Assembly: GCA_023213395.1 (NCBI GenBank)
Contig: CM041465.1
Span: 22,134,001-22,198,000, forward strand
DNA: 64,000 nt
From: Cycas panzhihuaensis
Lineage: Eukaryota; Cycadophyta
Reading direction: 5' to 3'
A program made the position numbers and the translations under genes. Below, in pieces: positions 1-11,985 of this stretch (its first letter is position 1; each line of letters begins with the position of its first letter). Under the pieces are notes generated by a model that made no database searches, had not been told where the DNA came from, and saw only the letters and a list, made by a program, of their open reading frames with translations.

Positions 1-840
1 AGGAAATAAGGAAAGGAGCTTGTCCTTCCATCCTAGTTCTTTCCCTCAAACCTCTTCATTCTCTAAACCCTGAAATAAGGGGAAGAGAGTTATCCAGATG
101 CTTAAGACCACTCCCTTGTACACTGTCATGAGATCTTAAGTGATCAAAGAGGCCATTGGGTCCTCCTCTTCTCAATAAAACTTTTCTGTGGATAATTTGC
201 TTCCTAAAATTATGGTACTCCCTAAGATTATTCCTATTTGCCTAGGTCATTATGACTTTTGAATGGTGCTCCCCCAACCTATCGGGAAAGGGAAGTCTTT
301 CTTGATTGTTAATGAGCTTCATACAGTGGCCACCAGAATGTCCATGATGGATGACTTATGGAGTTACCCTTAGCAATGTGCTTTCTTTCTCAATGCTTTA
401 GGTTAAGCTAATGCTCCCATCCACACTTTAGGTGCCATCCTAAATTAGGAGCCTCTCATTGCTTTCAATTTTAAAGACCTCCTATCAACAAATGAAAGGG
501 AATGCCAATGGCACTATCCTTTTACTATTTCCATTAACACTCCTAAATGCACTCTTAGAAGAATAGTTGTAGATAACGGTTCTTGCATTAATACTACGCC
601 CTTGTGTATAATGTAGGAATTGGGTATAGTGGCTCTTGAGCTAGTCCCATGGTGTTTCCAAGGCTACAATGGTAGCGAAAAGACACCCTTGGGATCAGTT
701 TCTATCCCTCTCACTCTTAAGGAGAAAACCATTCTTATCAATATAGCAGTCCTCAATCATATGGGAGCTGTGTATTCGTCCTATTAGGGGGATCTAAAAT
801 TCATCAATGAAGGGTGCATGAAGGTTATTTTCTAAGAGCT
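1..840 (+). pseudogene. gag tail and aspartic protease of copy A (broken)
   Basis: The first ~150 bases match the basic, serine-rich end of gag in copies B and F (the block reading IQMLKT is recognisable). Protease follows: an N-terminal stretch with SHKPII/FNLKDLP-like codons, then the active-site segment VDNGS at about 568-585, followed by an xxELGIVALEPVPW block up to about 655 and a degenerate flap/second half to about 830. The Asp-Asn-Gly-Ser motif is shared by the other copies. A TAG follows the motif within 12 codons, so no active enzyme can be made. In the family this enzyme cleaves the Gag-Pol polyprotein inside virus-like particles. Confidence 0.7.
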
Positions 841-1660
841 TCCTCTCACTTGACCATTACATAAATCTCGTCAAGTGGCTTGTGACACAACAAGAGGCAA
901 CACAGACTTATCTATCCATTCCACCACTTGTTCGATTGATGTTCATAGCACTTCTAGTTTAGAGGAAAGGCCCCTCCCTTCCTCCTCGAATCTCATTTTC
1001 TTAACCCCTATTGGTGTTGGGAGTTATGGATACCTCACCATTCTGAGTGACCATGAGTCTGATGATGAGGATAAGGAGCTTCCTCACCCCATATCTCTCC
1101 TCAATATCCATAGGAGGCACTCACCTCATCACCATTCTAATCCTAAGTCCTAGCCTAAGACCTCTTTAGAGGAGCATAGTACTCTTATTGCACCTTGGAA
1201 ATCATGCATAGATGCTTCTACCACATGGGTGAGCTCCCACCCTTCTTCATCTTCATCTACTCCCCACACCTTATCGTCCTCTACAGATGATGAGGATGGT
1301 GAGCCTCCTATTCCACAATATAGGACGATACCTTCTTACTCTTCTAAGAAGTCTCTAGACTATGTGGAGTGGTGGGTTAACTGTTATAGGCTAATTACTC
1401 CTCTTTTACCTTATTCCTCATCCCCTCTAAGCAAGACTATCCATAGGGTAGACTTCCTTGAGAATAACAAGGCCTTATTAGAGCATCTAGTAGGCTCCTC
1501 ATCTAACCTTCCTTCTAGACACCATAAGTTTTATTTCTAGAAGTGTTTAGCCCTAGGGTCACCTATAGCTGACCTAATCTAGCCCAACATTCCTTCTCTT
1601 CCTTCAATCGACCAAGCACCCCTCTATTTTGAGGAGGGTAATGCCATGTATATGAGGGCA
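841..1660 (+). pseudogene. Protease-RT linker of copy A
   Basis: Two open stretches (875-1153 and 1229-1540) carry blocks seen again at the same place in copies B, C, D and F: TPIGVGSYGYL, an acidic run SDDESDDEDE-like, PHPISLLN, then a Ser/Pro-rich spacer, DYVEWW, a VDFLEN/VDYFEND block and LLEHLVGS. No catalytic motif is visible. It lies between protease and the RT N-terminus, so it is probably part of the Pol polyprotein. Function unknown; I do not recognise a named domain. Confidence 0.65.
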
Positions 1661-3120
1661 ACCAAGGATATTATCCTCACCCATGGTAAGGTCATAAAGG
1701 TTGGAGTGGAGTCTACAGCTAAGGAAATGGAGGAATATGCCTTCTTTTCTGAGAGTTCCATGACATATTCACATGGGACTATTCTAACATGAAGGGGATA
1801 AACCCCTCTATCATCACTCATAACTTAATAACCATTCTGGATGCCCATCCCATATAGAAAAGACAATGCCCTCTCCATCTCAAACTCTCTCCTATGGTAA
1901 AAATGGAAGTGGAAAAGCTCCTAGACATAGGGATAATTACTTCTATTGATTACACCAAGTAAGTATCTAATATCATTCCCATTAGCAAGAAGAATGAGGC
2001 AATCCAAATTTGCATTAATTTTTAGGATATAAATAATGCACGCCCCAAGGATAACTTTCCTTTGCTATTTATTGATCATATCATAGATCAAACAACAAGT
2101 TTTAAAGTAATGTCCTTAATAGATAGCTTCTGTGCATATAACCAAATATAAATATCTCTTAAAGACCATCATAAGATAGTATTCACCACCCTATAGGGCA
2201 TGTTCTCCTATAAGGTAATGCCCTTTGGATTAAGGAATATAGGTACTACTTATGAGAGGGTAATGTAGTTCATCTTCCATGACCTCATAACCAAAACTCT
2301 CAAGGTTTTCATGATGACATGATGGGCCTCTTCCATAAGAAAACCCAACATCCTAAGGATTTATGTGCCATCTTTACGAGGTGATGTAAATACTATGCTA
2401 GTTTGAACCTACTTAAATGTATGTTTACTATGACTACTGGCAAGCTCTTAGGTTTCCTTGTCTCTAAATAAGGAATCTAGACTGACACTGACAAGGTCAA
2501 ATCCATTCTTGATATTCCCCCTCTAAAAATGCAATGTTAAATTAAATCATTTTTGGGTAGGTTGGGTTTCTTAAGGAATTTCTTGGCAAACTTTTCCATA
2601 AACACCAAACCCCTATGAACCTTTTAAAGAAGGGGGCCCCATTTATATGGTCTGCTAAAGCCCAAGGATTATTCTGAGAGCTCAAAAGAGACTTGGTCTC
2701 TGCTCCTATCCTAGCATCCCCTCTCTTTGATCGCCCATTCATTCTATATACCTTGGTTACCAACAAATCCTTAGGAGTAATGTTATCCCAAGAAGATGAT
2801 TCTAGGATTGAGTGTGGTATATACTTCATCAGCCACACATTAGTGGTAGCTAAGCTCGACTACCCTCTTACCGAAAAGGAATTCCTAGACTCGGTCCACA
2901 TGACCAAGAAATTTAGATATTACCTCCTCAAAAACACTACCCACGTGATTATCAAATCTGATCTATTGAGGTACCTTCTAACCTAGTCTAACTAGACTAG
3001 AAGGGTAGGCAAATGGGTTGTCCTCCTATGAAAATATGATGTAAAAATTATTAATAGAAAATCAAAGAAAGGAATGGTGGTTATTGAACAACTAGCTGAC
3101 AACCCCATCCGTAATCCTTT
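1661..3120 (+). pseudogene. RT and gypsy RNase H of copy A (broken)
   Basis: RT starts with the conserved NAMxMxATKDI block and proceeds through the IxSIDY region, the ISKKNxxIxIC region, MPFGLRN and FIFHDLI. The catalytic box, FMDD in copy B, is hit here by a 1-base deletion near 2310 (TTC AT GATGAC). The RNase H half is open from 2693 to 2986, containing the ILYTLxTNxSLG, EKEFL and IIKSDLLRYLLT segments. The first RNase H Asp (ATDES in copy B) reads TNKS here. Multiple in-frame stops show it is dead. Confidence 0.8.
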
Positions 3121-3179
3121 AAGTCTTCTAGTTGAAAATTCTTTGCCTAATAAGCCTATCCTAGCCCTCTAGGACTCGT

Positions 3180-4155
3180 CACTCTATCCACTAGCCAATA
3201 GCAAATGGTATAGGGATATTATATAATACTTAATCTAGCAATAACAACCCCTAATGTTAGCAACAAGGTAAAGTCATACGTTAGGGCTACTACTAGATAA
3301 TACTTCCTCATAGAGGAGATATTTTATAAGAGATCCTTTAATAGAATTCTCCTCTGCTGCATCAACCCCAACAAAGCGAACCAAATCCTCCATGAATGTC
3401 ATAGTGGAATTTGTAGGGGCCATTTTAGAGGCCAACCCATGACCTAAAAGATCCTTCATATGGGTTAATACTAGCCATCCCTCTTCAAGGATGGCCATGC
3501 CTATGTGCAACATTGCCAAAGGTACTAAGAGCATGCTAATGTCATCCACTCACCTCTAAGGCCTTGCATCCTATTATTTCTCCATGGCCTTTTTCCCAAT
3601 GGGGATTAGACCTTATCAGAGCCATCACTCTGCCCTCATCATCACAACATAAGTTAATCTTAACTACGATAGAATACTTTACCAAATAGGCTAAAGCAGT
3701 TTCACTTTCATCTACTACTAATAAGATGATTACCACCTTTATCTACTAATATATTATCTGTCAATTTAGAGTCCTAGAAGTCCTTATCATGGATAATAGC
3801 ATATCTTTTTGCATCAAGGAGATGGATAAACTTTATGGGAAGTTTAAGATATCTCACAAGACCTCCTCTCCTTATTACCCCTAGTCCAATGGCTAAATTG
3901 AATCATTCAACAAGATTCTTATCAATATTTTAAAGAAAATGATCACCCAATCTCAAAGAGATTGACATCTTCAGCTCCATTCTGCCCTATGGGTATATCG
4001 TACTTCTATTCATATGACAATAAGGATGACCACATTCTCCCTTATGTATGGGGCCAAAGGAGTCTAGAATCACATCTCCAGGGGGACCACTATAGATGAG
4101 CGCTCCTAAGCTGGCACTATAACTACAACAAGGGCCTAGAGACCTCAAATGAAAG
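3180..4155 (+). pseudogene. Integrase of copy A (broken, 3'-truncated)
   Basis: The zinc-binding N-terminal region is recognisable (FYKRSFN, LHECHxGICRGHF, then a degraded Cys pair). The core follows: TTIEYFTK near 3660-3690, LIMDNS near 3783, and a YYPxSNGxIESFNK block near 3877-3915. The first catalytic position reads Glu rather than Asp, as in copies B and C. The last acidic residue (Glu in IESFNK) is retained. Homology to the other copies ends near 4155, before the conserved C-terminal block that runs to KKFY in copies B, C and D. Confidence 0.75.
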
Positions 4156-5412
4156 GATAGGTTATCCTCAAAGGGTGTCCCCATGTTAGAATGCAAGTTT
4201 GGGGACCCACAAATAGTGTTATGAATTTCAATTTTTCTAAGCACCTTCCTACATTTGGTTTGAGTAAAAGGGGCCCAAAGATAGTTGAATAGACTAAAGA
4301 AAGGAGGTCTCCTATCCTTATAGGGAAAGGAGAGATGCTAGTCCTCCTTTCAGGTAAGGGGGACAAATAAAAAAGAAGGGGTGGTGATAAGTGAGAGATG
4401 GTTTAGGGAGGGCTACTTGCAATCTAAAAATGGACCAAGAGAGAGAGGATGGGAGTGAGCCACAAGTATATTAAGGCTATGAGGTTATAAGGTCTTCTTG
4501 GGTTATCAAGAAGAACTAAAGGATTATCAAGTTTATAAACCCACAAAGTTTTAAGAGGAATGTCTTATCACCAACAAAGTGATATTTCCCTTGGCACAAT
4601 GGGAACATTGTCAAAGGAAATAAACAATCACCAACTAATATCAATAACAAACATGCAAAGTGAGTGCATGACCTTTCCTATCTATGTTTCCCACCTTCGT
4701 TTATTCTTTTAAATGAATGTAATACAAACTAAGAGTGATGAAGAGGGAAGAGAAAAGGATGGGATGCAAGGGGGTGCCTTGCATGGGTTGCCTCCCTTTT
4801 AATAGATGGAGGATTAGGTTCACTAAAGGAAATGGGAAGTAATAAATGTTCCCTTCCTTTAGAGTTACCTTGCAACCAAGAAGAGTGATGGCTAAAATCC
4901 TATCTTGCTTGTAAAGTTGGCCCTTTTGAGGAAGGAAAGGCCTTGAACCTAAAGAGAATCAGCTGTAAATGCCTTTTTGAGCTTGAGAGGAGAGTAATCT
5001 TGCTAAAAAATACTTGATTCAAACTTGCAGGCTAGGGTTTCTACCCTTCTAAGCATAGAGTGGAAGAAGAGAATCCAACTATTTTCTAATCATGAGAGAT
5101 TGAGAGAGAGCAAAAATGAGTTCAAAATTCATTTTTATGTCCCCCATTAGGGTTTTAGGGATGTTAGGATTTACTCTAAGTAGGAAAGACCCCTCGAGCA
5201 TATGTCAGATTTATAATAAATATGAATTTGGTCATTTTCTGGTCACAACAATTAATGAACAATTATCACATGGCAAACATCATAGTACTATGAAGTTTGG
5301 AGTGGTGCTATAAAGTTTGAAGCGATGCAAAGGAATAAAAAAAATAATAATAATAAACTTAGAGAATAACATAAAAGATTAGCCCAGGGCTATAAAAATA
5401 GAGATTAGAGGG
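4156..5412. other. Unassigned sequence between copy A and the next LTR
   Basis: About 1.26 kb with no counterpart in the other copies. It contains A/G-rich stretches, a run of AAT-type triplets near 5338-5358, and one 65-codon open frame (5116-5313) with no recognisable motif. It may be a separate insertion, pre-existing host DNA or a decayed end of another element. I see no terminal repeats or convincing target duplication. Confidence 0.5.
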
Positions 5413-8400
5413 TGTTTCTTGGCTATCGAGAATGGACATGGATGACACTTCTCAGGTAAGTATAGGTATATTTCTATCCTTTCTCTTCATTGACTTTAGA
5501 ATTCCATTGAATTGTCATTATATACATGTTGCATGTTGTTGATTGATTGCATGATCGTTATGCCTAGCTTGCCTGCCTACTCATGTTTACATCTAACACT
5601 TTAGCCTATGATGACTCGGGACAAGCATCCCATGCCACTTCATGACCCTCCATCATGCCTCCACATCATGTTCAAGAACTCTCAGCTCTCGTAGCCTATT
5701 CTTTACCACCTTTTGGTGTGATATGATCCCTAATAACTGGTTTAGGCATGATCATCATCCTTGTTCGCTACTTGTCTCTCATTGGGGCCTTGTTACCACC
5801 TTTTTCTAACTTCTTATAGTCCCATCAACTCTTAAAGTCCCCTAGACACCTTAGCAATTCAGTATTTTACCCTTTCAGGGTCTAAGAACCCCCTTTTTGG
5901 GAGCCTTCCAGTCTCCCCTTTTATTTTATACCTTATTTTGAGTGCACTATAGTATTATTTGTGCTACCATGCCAAACTCTATGGTACCATAAAGTTTACC
6001 ATGATGCAACCATCCACTCTTAATTTTTGGTCTAGCCATGGCTAATTTCACATTAAATGAAAAACTAACATGTGACATTAGGCCATTTCCTACCCAGAGT
6101 AATCCCTAATCGGCTGGTAGGTTAGGGTTGGGTTTAAAAACCTAAAATTTGGCTCATTCCTCCTCTTCTTCCTCTCCTCTCTTAGAAAAATTATGGAATA
6201 AAGAAAGTTCTCTTTTGCTACTATCTACTCTTCACTCCTACCTCCTCTTTCCTTAGGGGTAAAACCCTAAGTTATAGGTATATAGCAGTGGGTTTTTGGA
6301 TAGATCCTCCTCTTAAGCACTCTATCAAATCATTAGTATCAAGTTTGCTTATAGGTTGCACTCTCTTCTTGCACCGTTGTATGGATTTCTCACCTATTCC
6401 TTAAGGGAAAACCTTCGCTCAGCCATCTTACAAGGTAAAACTATTTCAACCCAGTTTTGGCAATTTTTTTTAGACCTTGCATATTGTCTCTTTCCTTTGG
6501 TAAAAGAATTTCTTTGCATGCTTGTCCAAGTTGCTTTGTGAGACCCCTTCACACACCTCTCTCCTGGAAGGCAAACCCTTCCTTTTCTTGGCTTGTTTCC
6601 CTCATGCCTTGAGGTTTCTCCTAGGTTCCAATCAAGGAGGTTGAGAGGAAAAGGTACATCAAAGGGAGAAAGGAGTTCTAGGCTATGGTTCCAACCCTCT
6701 TGGTTGTCTCCTCTAGGGCAACACCCTACCCTTTGCACTTTTTCTCTCCCTATACCTCTCTTGCACACCTAGAAATCCTTGAAGTAGGGGAATATGCTAG
6801 TCGTAGCATTGGAAGTAGTTTGCAATACCTACAACCAGCCTTCATGCCATCTTAAAATCTAATTTTTATAACAATCCCTTATAATTTACAAAGTTTTAGC
6901 TTCACCTTTGTAAATCTTGCAAAAATTACATATTGCAACTTTTGTAACATTTGCAACTTTTATGTCTTTTGTAACATTCACCATTCACAAATCTTGTTGC
7001 ATTTTCTACTGCTTGAAAACCTTGGTTTCTTGCTTGATCCATTGGTTAAAGTGCTTGGATGTGTGGAGGTATCTTACTTGGGGGGCTAGCCATTCCAAGG
7101 CTATCCTTTCTCTCCTTTTCACCCCCCCTTTTCCATAGTTATTGGAGCATCCTACATGCATACTAGGTAAAGTTTTAATTGCATATTGTGCTTATTTAGA
7201 AGATATTTGTATGAGATCACATCTTTTTCTTTTGGTAAGCATATATGCACATGTGCTCCCATGTGTTTCTAGCACCTTTAGGAAAGGGAAAACAACTCGT
7301 TGTGTAGGTTTCACCTTTTTGGAGTAAGCAAAGGTCTTCGTGAAAGGTACACACATCTCTTTTATTATCATTATGTTCCTTTAAGCCTTCTTTGTAAGTA
7401 ACTCTTTTCTTTTTAGTTTCTTTCTATATTAGTCCTTAGGGAAGGTAAGGAAGCCCCGCTGGTATTCCTCCTGCAACACCAACCTTGATAAGGAGCATTA
7501 GGTGGATGAGAGCAGATCGTGAGGAAAGAGAAAGGGCCCTCTACACTAGCCATCCCAGTTCCATGTGCACTCCTTCTTACCCTATCTTCTTACTCACTCC
7601 TCTGCCCCTTACTCCTAAGGAAAGAAAATGAAGAAGGAAAATTTGTTTATGTTTTATCGCTTGTAGATTGTTTGGCATGCTCATGTAGGGGAAGGGATAG
7701 TAATTTTGCACATGTAGGCATTAGTCCCACTAGTGGTGCAGTTCCCTACCATTGTTGCATTCCCATTCCTCTCTTCTTGCATGACTCTTGTATCTATTAG
7801 GGTAAGGGTACAAAAAGTTGCAAGTTCCTCTACCATAACCCTTTTTTCCTTCCCCATGCACTACTAGGTTACTTCACACTAGTTCTTATATTCTCTGCAT
7901 ATAATTCTTGCTTTCTTGGTTCCTTTGATACTTATAAAAGTAAAGAGAGAGAGGCTACAATTAAGAGAGAGTATGTTATTGTTCTTTCCTTTCCCTCTTA
8001 ATTTATGATAAATCATAAATAGCAACAACCCATAACACTATCCTATTCATTATGAAATGAAACAAATATCACATTGCCTAACCCTTGCACACCTAGCCAT
8101 CTGTTTAGGGTGTTGGTACCTTAGGAGCATCCTCCTTAAGGTGCCCTCTTTTAGTAAGCCATCATCTTGTCTTACCTCTACTTGGGAGTTGGTTCTTTTC
8201 CACCCAACTTCCTCCTTGCACCTTCACTACATATCACGTATTTCTTATTCGTAGGTACCTCTTCCTCCATTAGGGTCCACCTCCTTCCTTTCCCTCCTCT
8301 TGGAAAAGGCGTCTTCCATCTCAATCCTTCTTCCTTAATAATTTAGGATAAGAGGGTCCCTCTGAGGCTACTTGGCAAACTGAGGAAGCCCCCTTACCCA

Positions 8401-8598
8401 TCTTGAATTTGAGAAGGTGCTCACCGTAAGGTGAGCTTTGTGTGCCATTTTTGGGTCCTCAAACCTATGTTCTGATGCACAGACACCTCTTATGGATAAT
8501 CCTTTTCTTTGCTTGTAAAGATATTTTTAAACCCATAGTTATTGATTTTATAGGCTTGATCTCCTTGCATCAAGTGACCCCTTAGAGATGCGCTTCCA
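5413..8598 (+). repeat. 5' LTR of copy B (about 3.19 kb)
   Basis: Starts TGTTTCTTGGC after a purine stretch and ends TTCCA, directly followed by C and the PBS-like site. The same boundaries are seen in the LTRs at 20089, 46452 and 56715. Inside are a CAG/GTAAGT splice-donor-like site at 5453-5461, a TTTAAAAACC TATA-like element after GGTTAGGGTT near 6130, and the conserved GGGAAGGTAAGGAAGCCCC block near 7439-7457. Open frames inside it (61-124 codons) have no recognisable domains and differ between LTR copies. The closest LTR in the window is 20089-25635. Confidence 0.85.
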
Positions 8599-8599
8599 C

Positions 8600-8618
8600 T
8601 GGCAACCATACTAGGGAC
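8600..8618 (+). other. Primer-binding-site-like sequence of copy B
   Basis: TGGCAACCATACTAGGGAC lies one base after the LTR end. The same position in the other copies reads AGGTGACC (25637), TGGCGACC (36417) and TGACGACC (59910), giving a consensus beginning TGGCGACC. A TGGCGAC start recalls the tRNA-Arg-type PBS reported for Tat/Ogre elements, but the tRNA match was not tested. Confidence 0.6.
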
Positions 8619-8757
8619 TTATCAATAAATGGTCTATCATAATCCCTTTTCTATTGGTACTACCACTCCTTTGGTAGTCCTTCTCGATTCATTAGGAAAC
8701 CCCCATCATCTATCATTTTTTTATTCCTCTTTCTTCTAAATATTATGAAGAACTTAT

Positions 8758-11130
8758 ATGTGATGATTTTCTTGTCATCTACGAGGTCTCCCTCCTTTGT
8801 TGGAAGACTCTCTTTACTCTTCCCTTCTGTTATCTGATTTTGAATCAACCATGGAAGGATTCTCCTTAGATTAGGCATACCACACCTACATTTCTAAGAG
8901 TCACTAACCTTTGACTTCTTTCCATGGCCCAACCCAAAAGGGTGAAGGCCCGTCTTCTATCCAAGTGATCAAGATCATTCGCATGTCCATCATCTTTCCA
9001 CTCAAAATGTGGAAGCTTCTTCCCCCATGGGATATCACCATATTGATGACAATGCCCATGAGGATCACCTTGTGGGGTCTACTTTATATGAGGATCCTTT
9101 AACCTCATACGAGCAGGTGGAAACCCCTCCTGTGGATATGGTGAAAGTGCTTAATTAGTGCTTCTAAGTAGTTAGCCTCCAACCACCTCCCAAGTGGTTG
9201 GAAAGTATCTTACGAAGCATGGCACCCTCCTCCTCCACATCTGCACCCTCACACTCATCCCATTCATTATTACTATCCTCAGTGGGACCATCCCTTATTG
9301 CTTCTTCCTCTTCTAGTGGCCCACATTGCTTAGGGATCACCAAGGCATGCCTACTTCCCAACTTAGGTTGAGTATATCTCCTTCTAATTAGGCAATCACG
9401 CCTTAGACAATTGTAGTCCATCCACCTTCTGTTACACCTAGAGGACCTACATATTTCCTTACTTCTAGCCATATGGGACAAATCTCCACACACTCCTAAA
9501 CTCAACCTAAGGATGTATCTCTTTATGTACCTATGGGATATACTTCCTAACCATGGGGGCATGGTAAAGGGAATCCTTTTCCTGCTTATGGGGTGGACCA
9601 CTTTCACCCATATAGTATTGCACCACATATGGGTGGCCCATATGGGCAAAATCTAGTCCCACACCCATCCATTCCTTCTTCTCATACTTCTTCCTATATG
9701 GTGCCCTTGTAAGGAGGATAAGTCTCTCCTTAAGGCATCCTCTCCCAAGTCCCCTTTCAATAACAGGAATATCCTCAAAGGGGGATGGGTCCTTCCTACC
9801 CATGCACTTCTTTTCTAATCCCCTCACACTCAAGATTAGTCCCCTCCCACCAAATAGAAGGAAGTTTGTATCCCCTTTCAGGCCAAGTTTCTTAAGGAGG
9901 ATTTGGACATCCTTGCACACCTCCTCCTTCATCCTTTGTTTACCTGATGATTCAACCAAGGGCCTATCCCTTCATGGACTATAGGTCAACTCCCTTATCG
10001 ATTAAGGCACTAAGGACTAACTTACCACCTCATCCTCCTGAGTTACCCAAGTTTGATGTGACCTCTTCTCAAGACCCAACGTAACACATCAGGTGCTTTT
10101 CTATGGTGTGTATCGACTATTGGGCTTACAATTATATTTTGATTAAATGTTCCCCATGCTCCTTATAAGGCAATGCCCTTAATTGGTTCTATCACCTTCT
10201 CGTACATTCTATTCACTCATTCTAATAACTTGTCAATGAGTTTGTCAATTATTTTGATGTTTCTCACCCCTTCAAGAGTGGAATGAAGGCCCTCTTGTCT
10301 CTCAAACAAGGCCATAAAGAAATGAATCATGACTTGGTTAGGCATTTTCATAATCTCCTCCACTCCATGAAGGCAACCCTGCCCAAGGAGTTAAAGAGAG
10401 ATATTTTTGTTAATGCTCTTCATCTTAACATACATGTTGAAGTCCTCAAGATGGAGGCAATAACATGTGACTCTACTATAGCCAAATGTTTGGATCTTGA
10501 GGCTATTGAGATCCAAGTGGGTCTCAAGAAATCTCTTAGGTCATCACAATGATGTAAGGCACCCCCTCTATCTCTCCACACCAAAACCCAACAACCTTCC
10601 CAGTCTTCAACCCATTTGATGGAGAAGACTTTGGACCCATTGACTTCTACCATACGTTCTTTTGAATGTATGATGAAGGAGCTCAAACTCCAAGCCCCTC
10701 CTTCATCGCTAACATCCCATAAACCTATTCATCAAGCCTCCCAAGCCATGCCTCCTTGGAATAGAAATACCTATGCTTCTTAAACAAGGAAAATAAATTC
10801 TTCCTTGGAGAGGAAATGGTGCTCCGTTCATGGTGAGTGCTTCCATGAGGACTCACAATGTAGGTTGTAGTATTCTAAATCTACCCTACATTGTGACTTC
10901 TCTTCTAAATAGGCATCTAGGCCCAATCTAGACCAACCTGTTTATAGAGGCCCCTTCTCTAAACATGAGGAACGAGATCAATAGACATAGTAAAGGGGGA
11001 ATTAAAATAGGGGAAGGTCCCCAACCCTCACCCCACATAAGCTAAGAGGAAGATGGAAAGAAACTCTTCCTCCTCTTTTGATTCTTGTCATCAAACTCCT
11101 TCTCCCTCTTGATCCTAAAATAAGGGAAAG
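8758..11130 (+). pseudogene. gag of copy B (broken)
   Basis: Begins at an ATG aligned with the intact start in copy D (36582) but immediately followed by two TGA codons. Recognisable in order: RGLPPLLED-like N-terminus (8780), a Ser/Pro-rich middle, the retrotransposon gag core (VDEFVNYFDV, open at 10283-10552 with LLSLKQGHKEMN and ATLPKELKRDIFVNAL), and a zinc finger at about 10811-10863 reading WCSVHGECFHEDSQC, which fits CX2HX4HX4C. A TAG (10868-10870) follows closely, then an Arg/Ser-rich tail to about 11130. Gag forms the particle shell and binds RNA. Not functional here. Confidence 0.8.
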
Positions 11131-11985
11131 AGAGTTATCCAGATGCTTAAGACCATGCCTTTATACACTTTGACCCAATCTCAAGCAGCCAAATAAGCCA
11201 TAGGTACTTCTTCTTCTTCTCATCTTGACCCTTCTTTAGAGAATCCTCCTTTAGAGATTTCGCCACTTCCCAAGACGATCCCCATTCGACTCGGTCCTTA
11301 TGATTTTCAAAGGGCACTTCCTCAATCCATTAGGAAGGAGAAGATCTTCTTCATCATCGACGAGCTTCAAACCATGGTTGTAGGGATGTCCATGATGGAT
11401 GTCTTAAGAAGCTATCTAGAGCAACACACTCTCCTTCTAGAGACTTTAGGGTTAGTCAATGCTTCCATTCATACCTTGGGTATTGCCCCAAGCCATAAAC
11501 CTATTATCACATTTGACCTTAAAGATCTCTCTCAAACCAATGAAAGGAAATACTATTGGCACTATCCTTTCACTATATCCATAGATACTTCTAAGTGTAC
11601 TCTTTGAAGAACTGTTATAGACAATGATTCTTTCATCAATGTTATGCTCTTGCAGATCATGCAAGAGTTAGACATAATAGTTCTCAAGTTAGTCCCATGG
11701 CATTGTCAAGGCTCTAATGGTAGCAAGAAAATGCCTTTAGGGTCTGTCTCCATTTGTCTTACCCTCAAAGACAAAATTATCCTCACTAACATCGTAGTCC
11801 TTGACATGGACATGGACTACAGTCTTTTGTTGGGACATCTATGGCTTGATCAGATAGGAGCTGTGTGTTTGTCCCGTTGGGGGAAACTCAAATTCATTCA
11901 CAAAGGGAAAATGAAGGTTATTTCCTCAGAGCCTCATCCCACTAAGCAATCGCATCAACCCCATCAAGAAGTTTGTGACTAGGCA
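11131..11985 (+). pseudogene. Aspartic protease of copy B (broken)
   Basis: Frames 11374-11607 and 11644-11982 together cover protease. The first part carries VGMSMMDVLRS, LLETLGL, SHKPII and a KYYWHYPFTISIDT block. The active-site segment reads VIDNDS at about 11610-11630, where other copies have DNGS, so the Gly has become Asp. After one stop it continues through MQELDI, KKMPLGSVS, VVLDMDMDYSLLLG and LKFIHKGKM. The substitution in the catalytic loop and the stop make it inactive. Confidence 0.75.

Larger units (their letters stand above)
1..4155 (+). mobile_element. Copy A: 5'-truncated Tat-like Ty3/gypsy retrotransposon
   Basis: Degenerate internal region of a Ty3/gypsy element, entering the window in the last part of gag and running through protease, linker, RT, RNase H and integrase. 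The order matches copies B and C segment by segment. Homology stops near 4155, in the integrase C-terminal part (around codons reading DLK); the antisense gene, aRH and 3' LTR seen in copies B and C are missing. The sequence is full of stops, many explicable as TGG or CAG/CAA codons changed by C-to-T decay. Not coding-competent. Confidence 0.85.

Noticed and set aside
6394-6768. 124-codon minus-strand frame in the copy B LTR as a gene
   Set aside because: Only partly open at the equivalent place in the second LTR (21165-21419), no recognisable motif, and composition suggests a chance frame opposite a pyrimidine-rich strand.
9164-9959. Overlapping minus-strand frames of 161 and 142 codons
   Set aside because: They lie opposite the gag region of copy B and contain no family motif; they are shadows of the gag codons.
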